Notes under the pieces: model-generated | The model's input: only the letters and a program-made list of their open reading frames with translations | Database searches by the model: none | What the model was told of the DNA's origin: nothing | Program-made: the position numbers and the translations under genes | Source of the DNA: Bacillus sp. X1(2014) | Lineage (GTDB): Bacteria; Bacillota; Bacilli; Bacillales_B; DSM-18226 | Assembly: GCF_007678255.1 (NCBI RefSeq) | Contig: NZ_VEED01000014.1 | Span: forward strand, 80,572 to 144,571 | Direction: 5' to 3' | DNA: 64,000 bases | In this document: positions 17,051-29,813 of the stretch, in pieces | How positions within the stretch are numbered: position 1 is the stretch's first letter | Layout of the letters: the number at the start of each line of letters is the position of its first letter

Positions 17051-17689
17051 TTGAAAAAATTAGTCATCATCTTGGGATTATGTACGGTAACGGCTTTAAC
17101 AGGCTGTACTAAGGATATGAGCAACCGAGATGTCTATGAAGAAAGCGGTAATACCATTAATGTCAACAATAAAAGGCATGACCTCTACAATGAAGGAGCA
17201 AGCCGTGGGATGCGTAATGTGAGTAACAATTACGGCTTCGTACGTCATCAAAAAAGTCCGCTAATGAACGATAATATGGCTAATGACCATTATTCTGCAT
17301 TAGACCGTGAACAGGCGGCCAATATTATTAGTAAATTAAGTACAGATATTCCCAATGTACATGATGTATCCACACTTGTTACTGACCAAGAAGTGTTAAT
17401 TGCTTATAGTACCGATTCAAAAGACCGCAATTTGACTGCTGATCAAGTGAAAAAATCAGCAATGTCCGTCGTTCCAAGGTATTACCATGTCTATGTTACT
17501 GACAATAAAGTGTTAAGAAGAGACGTAGAAAATTTGGCAAACGTTGATTCCACAAGCCGAAATGCCCGTAATTTGGTCAATGGGCTAATTACACAGATGA
17601 AAAAATCACCACAAGGGCAGCGGATAAATGCAAGTGAGGACGAAAATGGGCGAACTGCGGACGACAATATGGGCAGGGACAATCGATAA
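17051..17689 (+). CDS. yutC: YutC, YhcN/YlaJ-family sporulation lipoprotein
   Basis: The TTG at 17051 is 8 nt after AAAAGGAGG, giving 212 residues. The N-terminus is a lipoprotein signal ending TALTGC. The C-terminal half contains the YhcN/YlaJ domain with DREQAANIISKLSTDIP, DVSTLVTDQEVLIAY and the RYYHVYVTDN segment. Members of this family are made during sporulation and attach to spore membranes. The C-terminal tail is charged and low-complexity. Confidence 0.83.
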   Translation: MKKLVIILGLCTVTALTGCTKDMSNRDVYEESGNTINVNNKRHDLYNEGASRGMRNVSNNYGFVRHQKSPLMNDNMANDHYSALDREQAANIISKLSTDIPNVHDVSTLVTDQEVLIAYSTDSKDRNLTADQVKKSAMSVVPRYYHVYVTDNKVLRRDVENLANVDSTSRNARNLVNGLITQMKKSPQGQRINASEDENGRTADDNMGRDNR

Positions 17690-17690
17690 A

Positions 17691-17723
17691 AGAAGAGTTC
17701 AGTCAACTTGACTGAACTCTTTG
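17691..17723. terminator. Bidirectional terminator between yutC and lipA
   Basis: Arms AAGAGTTCAGTCAA and TTGACTGAACTCTT are perfectly complementary around a one-base centre. Confidence 0.85.
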
Positions 17724-17725
17724 TT

Positions 17726-18643
17726 TTAGGCTTCTTGAGCTTTTTCTTCCCCAAGCATTTGCTTGTGTTTCGCTGCTGCGTTCACTTGCTCGTCAGCATG
17801 ATAGGAGGACCGAACTAGCGGACCTGCTTCACAATGACTAAAGCCTTTGCTTAATGCAATTTGCTGTAATTCTTTAAATTCATCTGGGCTATAATATTTT
17901 TCAACCTTAAGATGACTTTTTGTCGGCTGTAGATATTGACCAATAGTCATAATATCGACATGATTTGCTCTTAAATCATCCATCACTTCAAGTATTTCTT
18001 CCTTTGTTTCACCAAGTCCAACCATTAAGCTCGATTTTGTTGGAATATTCGGCTGCATTTCTTTAGCACGACGGAGGAATTCAAGGGAACGATCGTATTT
18101 CGCCCTAGCTCTTACTCTAGGGGTCATCCGTTTAACCGTCTCAATGTTGTGATTTAAGATATCAGGTTTTGCATCCATTAACAGACGTAAATTTTCTTCT
18201 TTCCCGCCCATATCAGATGGAAGCACTTCAATGCTTGTAAATGGATTTTTGCGGCGAATAGCGCGGACTGTTTCGGCAAAAACAGCTGCTCCGCCATCTC
18301 TAAGATCATCACGAGCTACTGCGGTGACCACGACGTGTTTTAAGTTCATCAATTGAACGGAGTCCGCCACTCTTTCAGGTTCTTGCCAATCCAACTCTGT
18401 TGGCAATCCAGTTTTAACTGCACAGAAACGGCATGCGCGTGTACATGTATCACCAAGGATCATGAAAGTAGCCGTACGTCTTTCTGCCCAGCATTCATGA
18501 ATATTAGGGCAGCGTGCTTCTTCACAAACCGTATGAAGGTTTTTTTCACGCATCATTTTCTTCAAGCCCGTATAGGACTCATTTGTGTTAAGTTTTATTT
18601 TTAACCAATCCGGTTTTCGTAAAATATCTTCTTTCTTACTCAT
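17726..18643 (-). CDS. lipA: Lipoyl synthase, radical SAM
   Basis: This 305-residue protein carries both cluster motifs of LipA: the auxiliary-cluster cysteines 40, 45 and 51 ([13 protein letters not shown]) and the radical SAM CxxxCxxC at 67, 71 and 74 (CTRACRFC). A late [11 protein letters not shown] holds the conserved RSSYHA serine. It inserts two sulfurs into octanoyl groups on carrier proteins such as GcvH, which is encoded at 36.7 kb. Its auxiliary cluster is the sulfur source, linking it to the suf operon. Confidence 0.95.
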   Translation of the reverse strand: MSKKEDILRKPDWLKIKLNTNESYTGLKKMMREKNLHTVCEEARCPNIHECWAERRTATFMILGDTCTRACRFCAVKTGLPTELDWQEPERVADSVQLMNLKHVVVTAVARDDLRDGGAAVFAETVRAIRRKNPFTSIEVLPSDMGGKEENLRLLMDAKPDILNHNIETVKRMTPRVRARAKYDRSLEFLRRAKEMQPNIPTKSSLMVGLGETKEEILEVMDDLRANHVDIMTIGQYLQPTKSHLKVEKYYSPDEFKELQQIALSKGFSHCEAGPLVRSSYHADEQVNAAAKHKQMLGEEKAQEA

Positions 18644-18844
18644 TAATTGCTACACCCCTTGAAGCTAGAAATGGATCCTCATTGTCACTTTAACATACTA
18701 AAAAAATATCGACAAGCATATCGGGTTAATTATTATGATGAACTGTTCCATCGGCAAAAAATATTGTTTACCATTTATTAACCATAATGAAATGGTTTAT
18801 AAAACATAAACTAACCTTGTACATTAATTGGAAGGAGGATTCTT

Positions 18845-19843
18845 GTGCGGGTAGTTCTATTATTGGGAACTTTTCTTTTATTCTTTAGCACTTCATTGGC
18901 TGTTACGGACGTTAGTGCCGCTGCAAATGAACCGAATCCATACCAAGAACGAATGAAGCTGTATAAGAAGGTGGAAACCGTTACACAAATTCCTTGGTAC
19001 TATTTAGCGGCCATTGATCAATACGAAAGAAGCATCCGCCAGGTCCGCAGAGACTTACCTAAACCAGATAGTGTGATCGGCATCTATTTTCGCCCGGAAG
19101 AGTGGTCTGGATTAACCAATCCAAATCCTATGGAAGAAAACCCAGCCACGATTCAATTTTTTGATGGAAAAGGAGTAGATGGGGATGGGGATGGGAAAGC
19201 AAGTGCTAAAAATGATGAGGATGTCCTCTATGCGTTTGCAAAATATCTCCTATCATACGGTGTCGATCATGATAATATAAAAATCGGCTTATGGAATTAT
19301 TATCATCGTGATAAAACGGTTAGTATCATTGCTGGAAAAGCAAAAATATATCGGCATTTCGGTCGGATTGACTTAGATACTCAAGTATTTCCTGTCCCAA
19401 TTCGCAGTAATCACAGTTACCGAAGCACGTGGGGGTCTGCCCGCGGCTGGGGCGGCCGCAGGATACACGAGGGTACTGATATCTTTGCTGGTTACGGCGT
19501 TCCTGTTCGAGCAACGAACTATGGGATTGTTGAAATGAAAGGCTGGAATAAGTTTGGCGGCTGGAGAATCGGTATTCGCGATATTAATAATACCTATCAT
19601 TATTTCGCCCATTTAAGTGGTTTTGCTAAGGATTTAAAAATCGGTCAAGTGGTTGAGCCAGGAATGCTAATTGGCGGTGTAGGAAGTTCTGGTTATGGCC
19701 CTCCTGGAACCTCAGGAAAATTCCCTCCCCATTTACATTACGGGATGTACAAAGACAACGGTGTCACCGAATGGTCTTTTGATCCTTATCCGCATTTAGC
19801 AAAATGGAAGCGGATGGAACGGATGAATGCACGCAAAAAATAG
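18845..19843 (+). CDS. lytH: LytH, sporulation L-Ala-D-Glu endopeptidase (M23)
   Basis: A GTG at 18845 follows GGAAGGAGGAT and gives 332 residues. An N-terminal signal peptide runs to about residue 29 (TDVSAAA). The C-terminal M23/LytM domain has the zinc ligands HEGTD (HxxxD) and HLHYG (HxH). In B. subtilis LytH trims cortex peptidoglycan stem peptides and is made in the mother cell late in sporulation. Its neighbour yunB is also sporulation-linked. Confidence 0.9.
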   Translation: MRVVLLLGTFLLFFSTSLAVTDVSAAANEPNPYQERMKLYKKVETVTQIPWYYLAAIDQYERSIRQVRRDLPKPDSVIGIYFRPEEWSGLTNPNPMEENPATIQFFDGKGVDGDGDGKASAKNDEDVLYAFAKYLLSYGVDHDNIKIGLWNYYHRDKTVSIIAGKAKIYRHFGRIDLDTQVFPVPIRSNHSYRSTWGSARGWGGRRIHEGTDIFAGYGVPVRATNYGIVEMKGWNKFGGWRIGIRDINNTYHYFAHLSGFAKDLKIGQVVEPGMLIGGVGSSGYGPPGTSGKFPPHLHYGMYKDNGVTEWSFDPYPHLAKWKRMERMNARKK

Positions 19844-19870
19844 GACTTTCCACTGTGGAACGTCCTATTT
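19838..19870. terminator. Bidirectional terminator between lytH and yunB
   Basis: AAATAGGAC and GTCCTATTT enclose a further TTCCA/TGGAA stem, so almost the whole element is palindromic. Confidence 0.85.
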
Positions 19871-20656
19871 CTTCGTGTCTGATTTCTTCGTGTCTGTCTG
19901 TTTATCAGGAAGTTGAATCGATGGGGTTATCCCGCTGCCGCCATTATAGAATTGCGGAACATCTCCTTGGATGAGCGAACCATCAACAGGGATACTTTGT
20001 GTCAGTTTGGTGATTTTCGTAGCAAACGGTGTAATGATTTGGACAGATACTTCGATATGTATCGAAACATCAACCCAGGTATTATTAATCCCTACTTCTT
20101 TCGTTTCAATTTTTACATCTGGCTCCACTTCACCAATGGCATGAAACTTGACTGGAATTTTCGGTCCTATATTTCCTAATAATGAAATATTGGTTGCTTG
20201 ACCGAGCGGGACGTACCACATAATCCCGTCTTCCTTATTCGAATTTTGCGTTTCTATTTCTACATCAGTTAACTGCTCCAGTGAGGAAAGATCGCCTTTT
20301 TTGGCTGCTTTCAAGTTCTTTTGAATTTGTGCAGTTGTTTCCGCTAAAACCCGGTTTATATAAACGGTATTAAGTTTGACGTTTGACGCCTTTCCATTTT
20401 CACTTGGCAGAATTACAATGACTTCATTGTCTTCCCCAGTATCAGTTGTCCGTTTTGTGATCGCCTTATTTATGACCAATGATGCAATATTTCGGGTTTC
20501 AGAGGTAGCAATTCTCATCAAGGTAGGTTCAATCCCCTTATTTACAAGCCATAATCCAGTCGCGGTAGAGAATAGAAAAAAGACAAACGTCAATAGCATG
20601 ACATAACGGAAAGGCAGCGGTCCCTTTTTAGGCCGCCGTCTGCGAAACTTCGCCAA
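19865..20656 (-). CDS. yunB: YunB, sporulation membrane protein
   Basis: AAGGGGTGA precedes a TTG at 20656 that fits the family start (AKFRRRRPKKGPLPFRYV), giving 263 residues. One N-terminal membrane segment follows (MLLTFVFFLFSTATGLWLV), then an extracytoplasmic domain. The C-terminus ends in a lysine/threonine/aspartate repeat (TDTKKSDTKK). In B. subtilis yunB is expressed in the mother cell and is needed for efficient sporulation. Its biochemical role is unknown. Confidence 0.87.
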   Translation of the reverse strand: MAKFRRRRPKKGPLPFRYVMLLTFVFFLFSTATGLWLVNKGIEPTLMRIATSETRNIASLVINKAITKRTTDTGEDNEVIVILPSENGKASNVKLNTVYINRVLAETTAQIQKNLKAAKKGDLSSLEQLTDVEIETQNSNKEDGIMWYVPLGQATNISLLGNIGPKIPVKFHAIGEVEPDVKIETKEVGINNTWVDVSIHIEVSVQIITPFATKITKLTQSIPVDGSLIQGDVPQFYNGGSGITPSIQLPDKQTDTKKSDTKK

Positions 20657-20744
20657 GAAAATCACCCCTTCAAGCTATATGTATGCTTTAAAAAGAGGAA
20701 CTAGCCTAAAAAAGTGGCTAAAATATTGGGTAATGGTTATCAAT

Positions 20745-20776
20745 AAAAAAGCTTGCTGTTTCTAGCAAGCTTTTTA
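20745..20776 (-). terminator. Terminator after yunC
   Basis: Arms AAAAAGCTTGCT and AGCAAGCTTTTT with a 6-nt loop, overlapping the yunC stop codon. Confidence 0.88.
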
Positions 20777-21076
20777 GATCATTTTTAATAATGCGTCTCT
20801 GCCAATCATGCCAGGATGAATCCCTAATTCCTCTGCCTCAGCAGTAACAGACTCTAACGGGGCATTCAGAAGCTGTTCAATGGTCCTTACTCCGACGGCA
20901 CGGCCGGCAATTATTTTGCGGTCCTTTAGCTTTTCATTTAACAAACCTACGTCTAAGGCACCGCACATGATATACCCTTTATCATTTGAGACCGATAGCA
21001 AGGTTGTTTTCGGAAGTAACACTGAAACACCGATAAACATATGTCCATTTATATTAATGGGTAAAAGATCAACCAC
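20774..21076 (-). CDS. yunC: YunC, DUF1805 protein
   Basis: A 100-residue protein starts at a GTG at 21076, with GGGGAATCT just upstream. It contains the DUF1805 pattern KGYIMCGALDVGLLNEKL and GRAVGVRTIEQLLNAPLE. The family has a known small alpha/beta fold but no assigned reaction. It lies 65 nt after yunD in the same direction, with no hairpin between, so it may be the last gene of the yunF-E-D-C transcript. Confidence 0.83.
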   Translation of the reverse strand: MVDLLPININGHMFIGVSVLLPKTTLLSVSNDKGYIMCGALDVGLLNEKLKDRKIIAGRAVGVRTIEQLLNAPLESVTAEAEELGIHPGMIGRDALLKMI

Positions 21077-21141
21077 AGATTCCCCACACTCCTTTCCTCC
21101 CTATCACATTATGATTAGAAAGGAAAAAGCGTGTTTAGGGG

Positions 21142-22494
21142 CTATGATTGCCTTTGTAATTTCCACTTTAAGATATCGCGAAGAAATTCCGGTAAGAAGT
21201 ATTTCTTTTCCTTATGTGGCAGTATCTCTTTGAAAAAGTGACCAAATGTGAACATATCCGGAAGAGCCAAACTATATTTGCGTTCATAATCCAAATGCAT
21301 TCCATTTACGAGGATGATTTCATCCTGGAAGCTAATTTGGTCGTAGACAAATACCCCTAATAGAGTCCCTCTAAATCCAAGACCTTTAATGTGTTTATGG
21401 ACTAACTCTTCATTTTTTGATTCCCACAATACCTTTTCTAATTCAAGACCGGTCAGTTTCACTACACATGGATTTATCGGATGCGGGCAGATCTTTAGCA
21501 AATCGTATACTGTTACATCATCCTCTAAAGAACCTAAGAGGAGTCCCGCATTAATCATCGCACAATCGGTTTGACACCATTCCCTTAAAGCCCCGCTGAG
21601 CATTCGAGAAAATTCCGTTTCCTTAAACAGGTCGGTTTTAAGTGGTGTTTTTAAGGTAGTTACTTTTTGATTTAATAAGGCTTTTCCTTTTGAAAAATAC
21701 GCGTCTATTAGTTCCTGCTCATTGTGAGCCATCGGTAGTTCTTTCGTGTCAAATAGAATGGCTTCTTTACTTGTAATCGATTTTTGTTCGTTTACACCTA
21801 GTGTGATGTGACCAACAAATTGTCCATACTTTCCAGCCGCGCCAAGGAGGGTATTACCTACGAATTTTCCTTTTTCAAGAAAGTGGTGTGTGTGTGAGCC
21901 TAAGATGACATTAATATCAGGAAATTCTGCTGCAATCGATTCATCCTCATTCAGGCCGAGATGGGAAAGTAAAATGATGATATCCGATTCGGCTTTTAAT
22001 GGATCCAGCCATTTCTTTAGCTCATTGATCGGTTCAGTTACCTTCCAGCCTAATAATCCATAGAGATGGGCAAAGTGGGCGGTTAAACCGATGACACCCA
22101 CCCTCGTTCCCTTTTTCGTCTGATATACCTTATATGGCTTTACCCAGGTAGGATATCCTTCGTTGGGCTGATAAAGATTTGCTACTAATACATCAAAGTG
22201 TGCATGTTCATAAAGCGTATTTAAGTCGTCATAGGGAAGGTTAACTCCTTCATTGTTGCCGATTGTTACCGCTGTATACTGGCTTTCATTTAAAAGGTCG
22301 ATGTTTCCTTTTCCCTTGGTAGCCTCGGTGAAGGGATGCCAGCGGTCAATAAAATCGCCAATGTCAAAGAGAAACACATCCTCATTTTTTTGTTGATGGT
22401 TTTCATGTTTATCAGCCAGGAACTGCTTTATACGCGGCCAATTTTCTATGTGACTGTGGACATCATTTGTATGATAAATATGTATGGTTTCCAT
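21142..22494 (-). CDS. yunD: YunD, metallophosphoesterase / 5'-nucleotidase-like protein
   Basis: The ATG at 22494 is preferred over an upstream TTG (22509) that would overlap yunE. The 450-residue protein has the calcineurin-like metal motifs in order: HTNDVHSH at the start, FDIGDFIDRW, GNNEG, LLSHLGL and GSHTHH. A 5'-nucleotidase-type C-terminal domain follows (TDCAMINAGLLLG). There is no signal peptide, so it should act in the cytoplasm, unlike secreted 5'-nucleotidases. It starts 7 nt after yunE. Confidence 0.87.
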   Translation of the reverse strand: METIHIYHTNDVHSHIENWPRIKQFLADKHENHQQKNEDVFLFDIGDFIDRWHPFTEATKGKGNIDLLNESQYTAVTIGNNEGVNLPYDDLNTLYEHAHFDVLVANLYQPNEGYPTWVKPYKVYQTKKGTRVGVIGLTAHFAHLYGLLGWKVTEPINELKKWLDPLKAESDIIILLSHLGLNEDESIAAEFPDINVILGSHTHHFLEKGKFVGNTLLGAAGKYGQFVGHITLGVNEQKSITSKEAILFDTKELPMAHNEQELIDAYFSKGKALLNQKVTTLKTPLKTDLFKETEFSRMLSGALREWCQTDCAMINAGLLLGSLEDDVTVYDLLKICPHPINPCVVKLTGLELEKVLWESKNEELVHKHIKGLGFRGTLLGVFVYDQISFQDEIILVNGMHLDYERKYSLALPDMFTFGHFFKEILPHKEKKYFLPEFLRDILKWKLQRQS

Positions 22495-22501
22495 TCTGTA
22501 C

Positions 22502-23323
22502 CTACCCAAAAATTCCTTGATAAATTAAACGAATCCCAACAACGATGAGAATCGTCCGTAACATTAAGACTATCGTTTTACTCTTAAGCTTTGTGTTTAA
22601 ATAAACACCTATTTGAGCCCCGATCCATGCCCCTGGAACTAATGCCAGGGAGTACATCCAGTCAACATTTCCTAAGGTAATGTGCGTAATCGAGCTCAGT
22701 AATGAGGTTGGTAAAATCATAAACATCGATGTTGCCGTAGCTACATGAGGCGGAAAAAAGAAAATCAAAATCATCGTTGGAACCAATAAGGAGCCGCCAC
22801 CTACCCCGAAAATCCCTGATATAAACCCCACAACAAAGGCAATCAGAACGGCGATAACTGGATTATATCCATATTCTGAGGTATTACCTCGATTATCGGT
22901 AAACGTGCGGACGATTCCCCTGTCCTTCTTATATGGCAATGGTTTTAATTTGTCCTTTAGTAATAAAATAATCGAAACAAAAATAATAAATAGACCGAAA
23001 AAGATATTGAAGGTCTTCATATGTAATCCTTCTGTTACCCACGCGCCCACGATACTTCCGGGACCGCTGCCAATCAGAAAAATCAAGCCGCTTTTATAAT
23101 CAATGGTCTTGTGTTTCATATACGCTATGGTGGAAGAAAGTCCTGTAAAAATCATCGTAAAAAGGGAAGTTCCCACCGCGACCTGTGGTGTTATATGCCC
23201 AAAGGCTGACAGTGTTGATAAATAAAGTAATGAGGGAACAATTACAATCCCGCCGCCTAAACCAATGAGCGAACCTAATGAGCTTCCGAGTATACCGATA
23301 ATTACGATTAAGATCCATTCCAT
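22502..23323 (-). CDS. yunE: YunE, TSUP/TauE-SafE membrane transporter
   Basis: This 273-residue protein has about seven to eight hydrophobic segments arranged as two repeats, each opened by a glycine-rich loop: SLIGLGGGIVIVPSL at the N-terminus and SGIFGVGGGSLLVPT in the second half. That is typical of TSUP transporters, which move sulfite, sulfonates or other anions. It is the middle gene of yunF-yunE-yunD, with 21 nt upstream and 7 nt downstream. The substrate is unknown. Confidence 0.88.
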   Translation of the reverse strand: MEWILIVIIGILGSSLGSLIGLGGGIVIVPSLLYLSTLSAFGHITPQVAVGTSLFTMIFTGLSSTIAYMKHKTIDYKSGLIFLIGSGPGSIVGAWVTEGLHMKTFNIFFGLFIIFVSIILLLKDKLKPLPYKKDRGIVRTFTDNRGNTSEYGYNPVIAVLIAFVVGFISGIFGVGGGSLLVPTMILIFFFPPHVATATSMFMILPTSLLSSITHITLGNVDWMYSLALVPGAWIGAQIGVYLNTKLKSKTIVLMLRTILIVVGIRLIYQGIFG

Positions 23324-23344
23324 GTTATTTCTTCTCCTAACTTT

Positions 23345-24190
23345 TTATAGTAAATCCAACTGGCGTGGAGCGAGCCCCTTGTATACGAGCTGCAAAAGAT
23401 TGATCATCTCCTTTGCATTATCAGCTGCATCTCCGCCAGAATTGTTGTTAAAAAGGAGATAGATATCTTTCGAGTCTTTGGCTAATTCTTGAATGGAGTT
23501 TGCCCATTCTTCTAACTCTTGTTGGTTATAGCGGTATAGATACCGAACCTCGCGCCAATCCACTCCCACTCGTTTTTGCCAGCCATGAAGATTACGGCCA
23601 TGAAAACGGACGAGGACCTTCTCAGGGGTGGTAGACTGCAATACCGTTGGGATGGACCCTTCTCCTGATTGTGGTTCATCGCAAATGCTATGTATCCATT
23701 TTCGTTCCGTCATAAACTCGATGGTTTTTTGACAATATTGGGGGGCAAACCAGGATTGGTGTCTGAATTCTAATGCAGATGGGATATCCCCCATTTCCTG
23801 CTTGCACCATCTTAGGTATTGGACATTTTCTCTCGTACACGTAAACCAGGGTGGAAATTGAAAGAGGGTCATGGCTAATTTATTGGTTTCTATGTATGGC
23901 TCGAGTGATTCTTTGAAATCTCTAAACATCGCTTGTTTATTTTCAAACGGAATTTCTCCGCGCATATGTCCGGTCATTCCTTGGTAGGCTTTGACGATAA
24001 ACTGGAAGCCAGCCGGTGTTTCATTGACCCACTTTTCCGCATTTCTTTTCGGCTGAATCGCATAAAAGGCCGAATCTACTTCAACAATCGGAAAATGGCC
24101 TGCATAGGCTTTTAGCTTGTCCCGTGAGGATATCTGACCTGGATATAAGCTATCATGATCGCCCCAGCCCGTTACGCCGATATAGATCAA
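23345..24190 (-). CDS. yunF: YunF, DUF72 TIM-barrel-like protein
   Basis: The TTG at 24190 is placed 5 nt after GGAGGTGA and gives the family start MIYIGVTGWGDHD, 281 residues in all; the longer frame begins inside the ribosome site. DUF72 landmarks include YPGQISSRDKL, FQFPPWF, LEFRHQSWF and YLLFNNNSGGDAADNA. The family has no confirmed activity. It is the first gene of the yunF-E-D run, directly downstream of a 21-nt-period repeat array. Confidence 0.87.
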   Translation of the reverse strand: MIYIGVTGWGDHDSLYPGQISSRDKLKAYAGHFPIVEVDSAFYAIQPKRNAEKWVNETPAGFQFIVKAYQGMTGHMRGEIPFENKQAMFRDFKESLEPYIETNKLAMTLFQFPPWFTCTRENVQYLRWCKQEMGDIPSALEFRHQSWFAPQYCQKTIEFMTERKWIHSICDEPQSGEGSIPTVLQSTTPEKVLVRFHGRNLHGWQKRVGVDWREVRYLYRYNQQELEEWANSIQELAKDSKDIYLLFNNNSGGDAADNAKEMINLLQLVYKGLAPRQLDLL

Positions 24191-24257
24191 AAAACTCACC
24201 TCCAACTATTAATAATAGCATAACCATTTTTGGATGGTGGTAATTTTTGAAAAGGAG

Positions 24258-24412
24258 GTTGTCGCCAGTTTTTGGGGGTTATCTGCCAGTATTTTGAGCT
24301 TTCGCCAGTAATGCGGAGCTATCCGCCAGTAAAGTCTCGCTAACCGCCAGTTATGTGTCTATTGAGAGTAAATTTACCTTATCAGAGAGTAACCCAATCC
24401 CATCCGAAAGAA
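24258..24412. repeat. Degenerate 21-nt-period array A (core CGCCAGT)
   Basis: The word AGT recurs at 24267, 24288, 24307, 24328, 24349, 24367 and 24388, mostly inside GCCAGT and later GAGAGT. Steps are 21, 19, 21, 21, 18 and 21. It lies between the sufB terminator and yunF. The sequence between cores is not conserved. Confidence 0.7.
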
Positions 24413-24429
24413 ACCCCAATCACCAGCAC

Positions 24430-24468
24430 AAAAAACCCGCCTGCCATCCTCGGCAAGCGGGTTTTTAA
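24430..24468 (-). terminator. Terminator of the suf operon
   Basis: Arms AAAAACCCGCCTGCC and GGCAAGCGGGTTTTT, one mismatch, with a 6-nt loop just past sufB. Confidence 0.9.
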
Positions 24469-24477
24469 TTAAAACTA

Positions 24478-25875
24478 TTAACCAATTGAGCCTTCCATCT
24501 CGAACTTGATAAGACGGTTCATTTCAACGGCATATTCCATTGGTAATTCTTTTGTAAACGGCTCGATAAAGCCCATAACGATCATTTCAGTTGCTTCCTG
24601 TTCTGAAATACCACGGCTCATCAAGTAGAAGAGCTGCTCTTCAGAAACCTTAGAAACCTTCGCTTCATGCTCAAGTGAGATGTTATCGTTTAAGATCTCA
24701 TTATAAGGAATCGTATCTGATGTCGACTTGTTATCCATGATTAATGTATCACATTCGATATTAGAACGGGCACCGTCAGCCTTACGACCGAAGTGAACGA
24801 TACCGCGGTATGTTACTTTACCGCCATGCTTAGAAATGGATTTCGAAACAATTGTTGATGATGTATTAGGTGCTAAATGAATCATTTTTGCACCTGCATC
24901 TTGGTGTTGACCTTTACCAGCAATCGCAATAGAAAGTGTCATCCCACGTGCGCCTTCACCTTTTAAAATAACGGCTGGATACTTCATCGTTAATTTTGAA
25001 CCGATGTTACCATCAATCCATTCCATTGTAGCGTTTGCTTCACAAACCGCACGCTTAGTAACAAGGTTAAAGACGTTGTTCGCCCAGTTCTGGATCGTGG
25101 TATAACGGCAGTATGCATCCTTTTTAATCACAATCTCAACGACGGCACTGTGCAGGGAGTTGGTTGTATAAACTGGTGCTGTACAACCCTCAACGTAATG
25201 CACATGCGCACCTTCATCAACAATGATTAACGTACGTTCAAATTGACCCATATTTTCTGAGTTAATGCGGAAATATGCCTGTAACGGCGTATCCACTTTC
25301 ACACCCGGTGGTACATAGATGAACGAGCCGCCAGACCAAACAGCCGAGTTAAGGGCTGAGAACTTGTTATCTGTTGGCGGGATAACCTTTGCCCAGTGTT
25401 CGCGGAAAATATCTTCATTTTCCCTCAAAGCAGAATCCGTATCTTTAAAGACGATACCTAGATCTTCAAGTTCTTCCTTCATATTGTGATAAACTACTTC
25501 AGATTCATACTGAGCAGATACCCCAGCAAGGTACTTTTGCTCCGCTTCTGGAATTCCTAGTTTATCGAAAGTAGCCTTGATTTCTTCAGGTACTTCATCC
25601 CAAGACTTCTCAGATTTCTCAGATGGTTTTACATAATAAGTAATTTCATCAAAGTTTAATGCGTTTAGATCGCCGCCCCATTGTGGCATTGGCATTTTGT
25701 AAAAATGCTCAAGCGACTTCAAACGGAAGTCTAACATCCATTGTGGTTCATTCTTCAATTTAGAAATTTCTTCTACAATTTCAGATGTTAAACCACGCTT
25801 AGATCGGAATATGGAAACGTCTTTATCGGCAAAACCATATTTATAATCACCGATTTCCGGCATTTTTTTCGCCAT
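24478..25875 (-). CDS. sufB: SufB, Fe-S scaffold complex subunit
   Basis: This 465-residue protein starts at an ATG behind ATGGAGGAAC. It shows the SufB core with its right-handed beta-helix ([24 protein letters not shown]) and C-terminal [12 protein letters not shown] and VMGFIEPF. SufB binds SufC and SufD and is the site where new clusters are built. It is the last gene of sufC-sufD-sufS-sufU-sufB, 55 nt after sufU, the standard Gram-positive order. Confidence 0.96.
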   Translation of the reverse strand: MAKKMPEIGDYKYGFADKDVSIFRSKRGLTSEIVEEISKLKNEPQWMLDFRLKSLEHFYKMPMPQWGGDLNALNFDEITYYVKPSEKSEKSWDEVPEEIKATFDKLGIPEAEQKYLAGVSAQYESEVVYHNMKEELEDLGIVFKDTDSALRENEDIFREHWAKVIPPTDNKFSALNSAVWSGGSFIYVPPGVKVDTPLQAYFRINSENMGQFERTLIIVDEGAHVHYVEGCTAPVYTTNSLHSAVVEIVIKKDAYCRYTTIQNWANNVFNLVTKRAVCEANATMEWIDGNIGSKLTMKYPAVILKGEGARGMTLSIAIAGKGQHQDAGAKMIHLAPNTSSTIVSKSISKHGGKVTYRGIVHFGRKADGARSNIECDTLIMDNKSTSDTIPYNEILNDNISLEHEAKVSKVSEEQLFYLMSRGISEQEATEMIVMGFIEPFTKELPMEYAVEMNRLIKFEMEGSIG

Positions 25876-25930
25876 CGTCGTGTTCCTCCATTTCTTAAAC
25901 GAATAAGGCCTAAAAATGCCCTATTTCATC

Positions 25931-28897
<2,967 letters not shown>

Positions 28898-28918
28898 TGT
28901 AATCCTCCTAACCCTCTC

Positions 28919-29704
28919 TTACGCTTCTTGCCCAACTGTTTCATCTTCAATTCCAAGTTCTTGTTTGATCCAGTCATATCCTTCAGCTTCTAAGCGTTGT
29001 GCTAGTTCAGGTCCGCCTGATTTTACAACACGGCCCTGCATCATTACATGCACATGGTCTGGAGTGATATAGTTTAAAAGTCGTTGATAGTGTGTAATCA
29101 CTAAGCATCCGAAATCTTCGCCGCGCATTTCATTGATTCCTTTTGAGACTACCTTCAGAGCATCAATATCTAGCCCGGAGTCAATTTCATCTAAGATCGC
29201 GATTTTTGGTTCTAACATCATTAATTGCAAGATTTCGTTACGTTTTTTCTCACCGCCGGAGAAGCCTTCGTTTAAATACCGTTGTGCCATATCAAGGTCC
29301 ATTTCAAGGAATTCCATTTGCTTATCCATTTTACGGATAAACTTCATTAATGAAATTTCATTTCCTTCACCTAGGCGGCTATTTAGTGCTGAACGTAAAA
29401 AATCGGCATTTGTTACGCCGTTAATTTCACTTGGATATTGCATTGCTAGGAATAGTCCAGCTCGCGCGCGCTCATCCACTTCCATTTCAAGGACATTTTG
29501 TCCATCTAGAGTAATAGATCCGCTTGTTACTTCGTATTTTGGATGACCCATAATGGCAGAAGATAAAGTGGATTTACCTGTTCCATTTGGTCCCATGATT
29601 GCGTGGATTTCTCCACCCTTTATTTCAAGGTTGACACCTTTTAAAATTTCTTTCCCATCAATTGCTACATGTAAATCTTTGATCGTTAACGTTGATCCAG
29701 CCAT
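28919..29704 (-). CDS. sufC: SufC, ABC-type ATPase of the Suf complex
   Basis: GGAGGTATAGAT selects the ATG at 29704, giving 261 residues as in B. subtilis. Walker A (GPNGTGKSTL), the ABC signature (FSGGEKKRNE) and Walker B (IAILDEIDSGLD) are all present. The soluble ATPase drives conformational change in SufBD during cluster assembly. It is the first gene of the operon, with a plausible promoter (29785-29813) and candidate operator repeats upstream. Confidence 0.96.
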   Translation of the reverse strand: MAGSTLTIKDLHVAIDGKEILKGVNLEIKGGEIHAIMGPNGTGKSTLSSAIMGHPKYEVTSGSITLDGQNVLEMEVDERARAGLFLAMQYPSEINGVTNADFLRSALNSRLGEGNEISLMKFIRKMDKQMEFLEMDLDMAQRYLNEGFSGGEKKRNEILQLMMLEPKIAILDEIDSGLDIDALKVVSKGINEMRGEDFGCLVITHYQRLLNYITPDHVHVMMQGRVVKSGGPELAQRLEAEGYDWIKQELGIEDETVGQEA

Positions 29705-29784
29705 ATCTATACCTCCAAAGAGAAAGTGTTGTATCATGTAATCGGGTCATTTGATAACCCTATTCTCATTTTATTCTCATTCCA

Positions 29785-29813
29785 ATCTTATAACAAATGA
29801 AATGTATTAGCAA
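29785..29813 (-). promoter_or_regulatory. Probable sufC promoter
   Basis: On the leftward strand TTGCTA and TAAGAT are separated by 17 nt, about 80 nt before the sufC start. Two ATTCTCAT copies (29762-29769 and 29773-29780) lie just downstream of the -10 and an inverted copy lies at 29863-29870. Confidence 0.45.

Noticed and set aside
24258..24412. Array A considered as a CRISPR array
   Set aside because: Repeats are too short (6-7 bases conserved), spacers are about 14 nt, and there are no cas genes.
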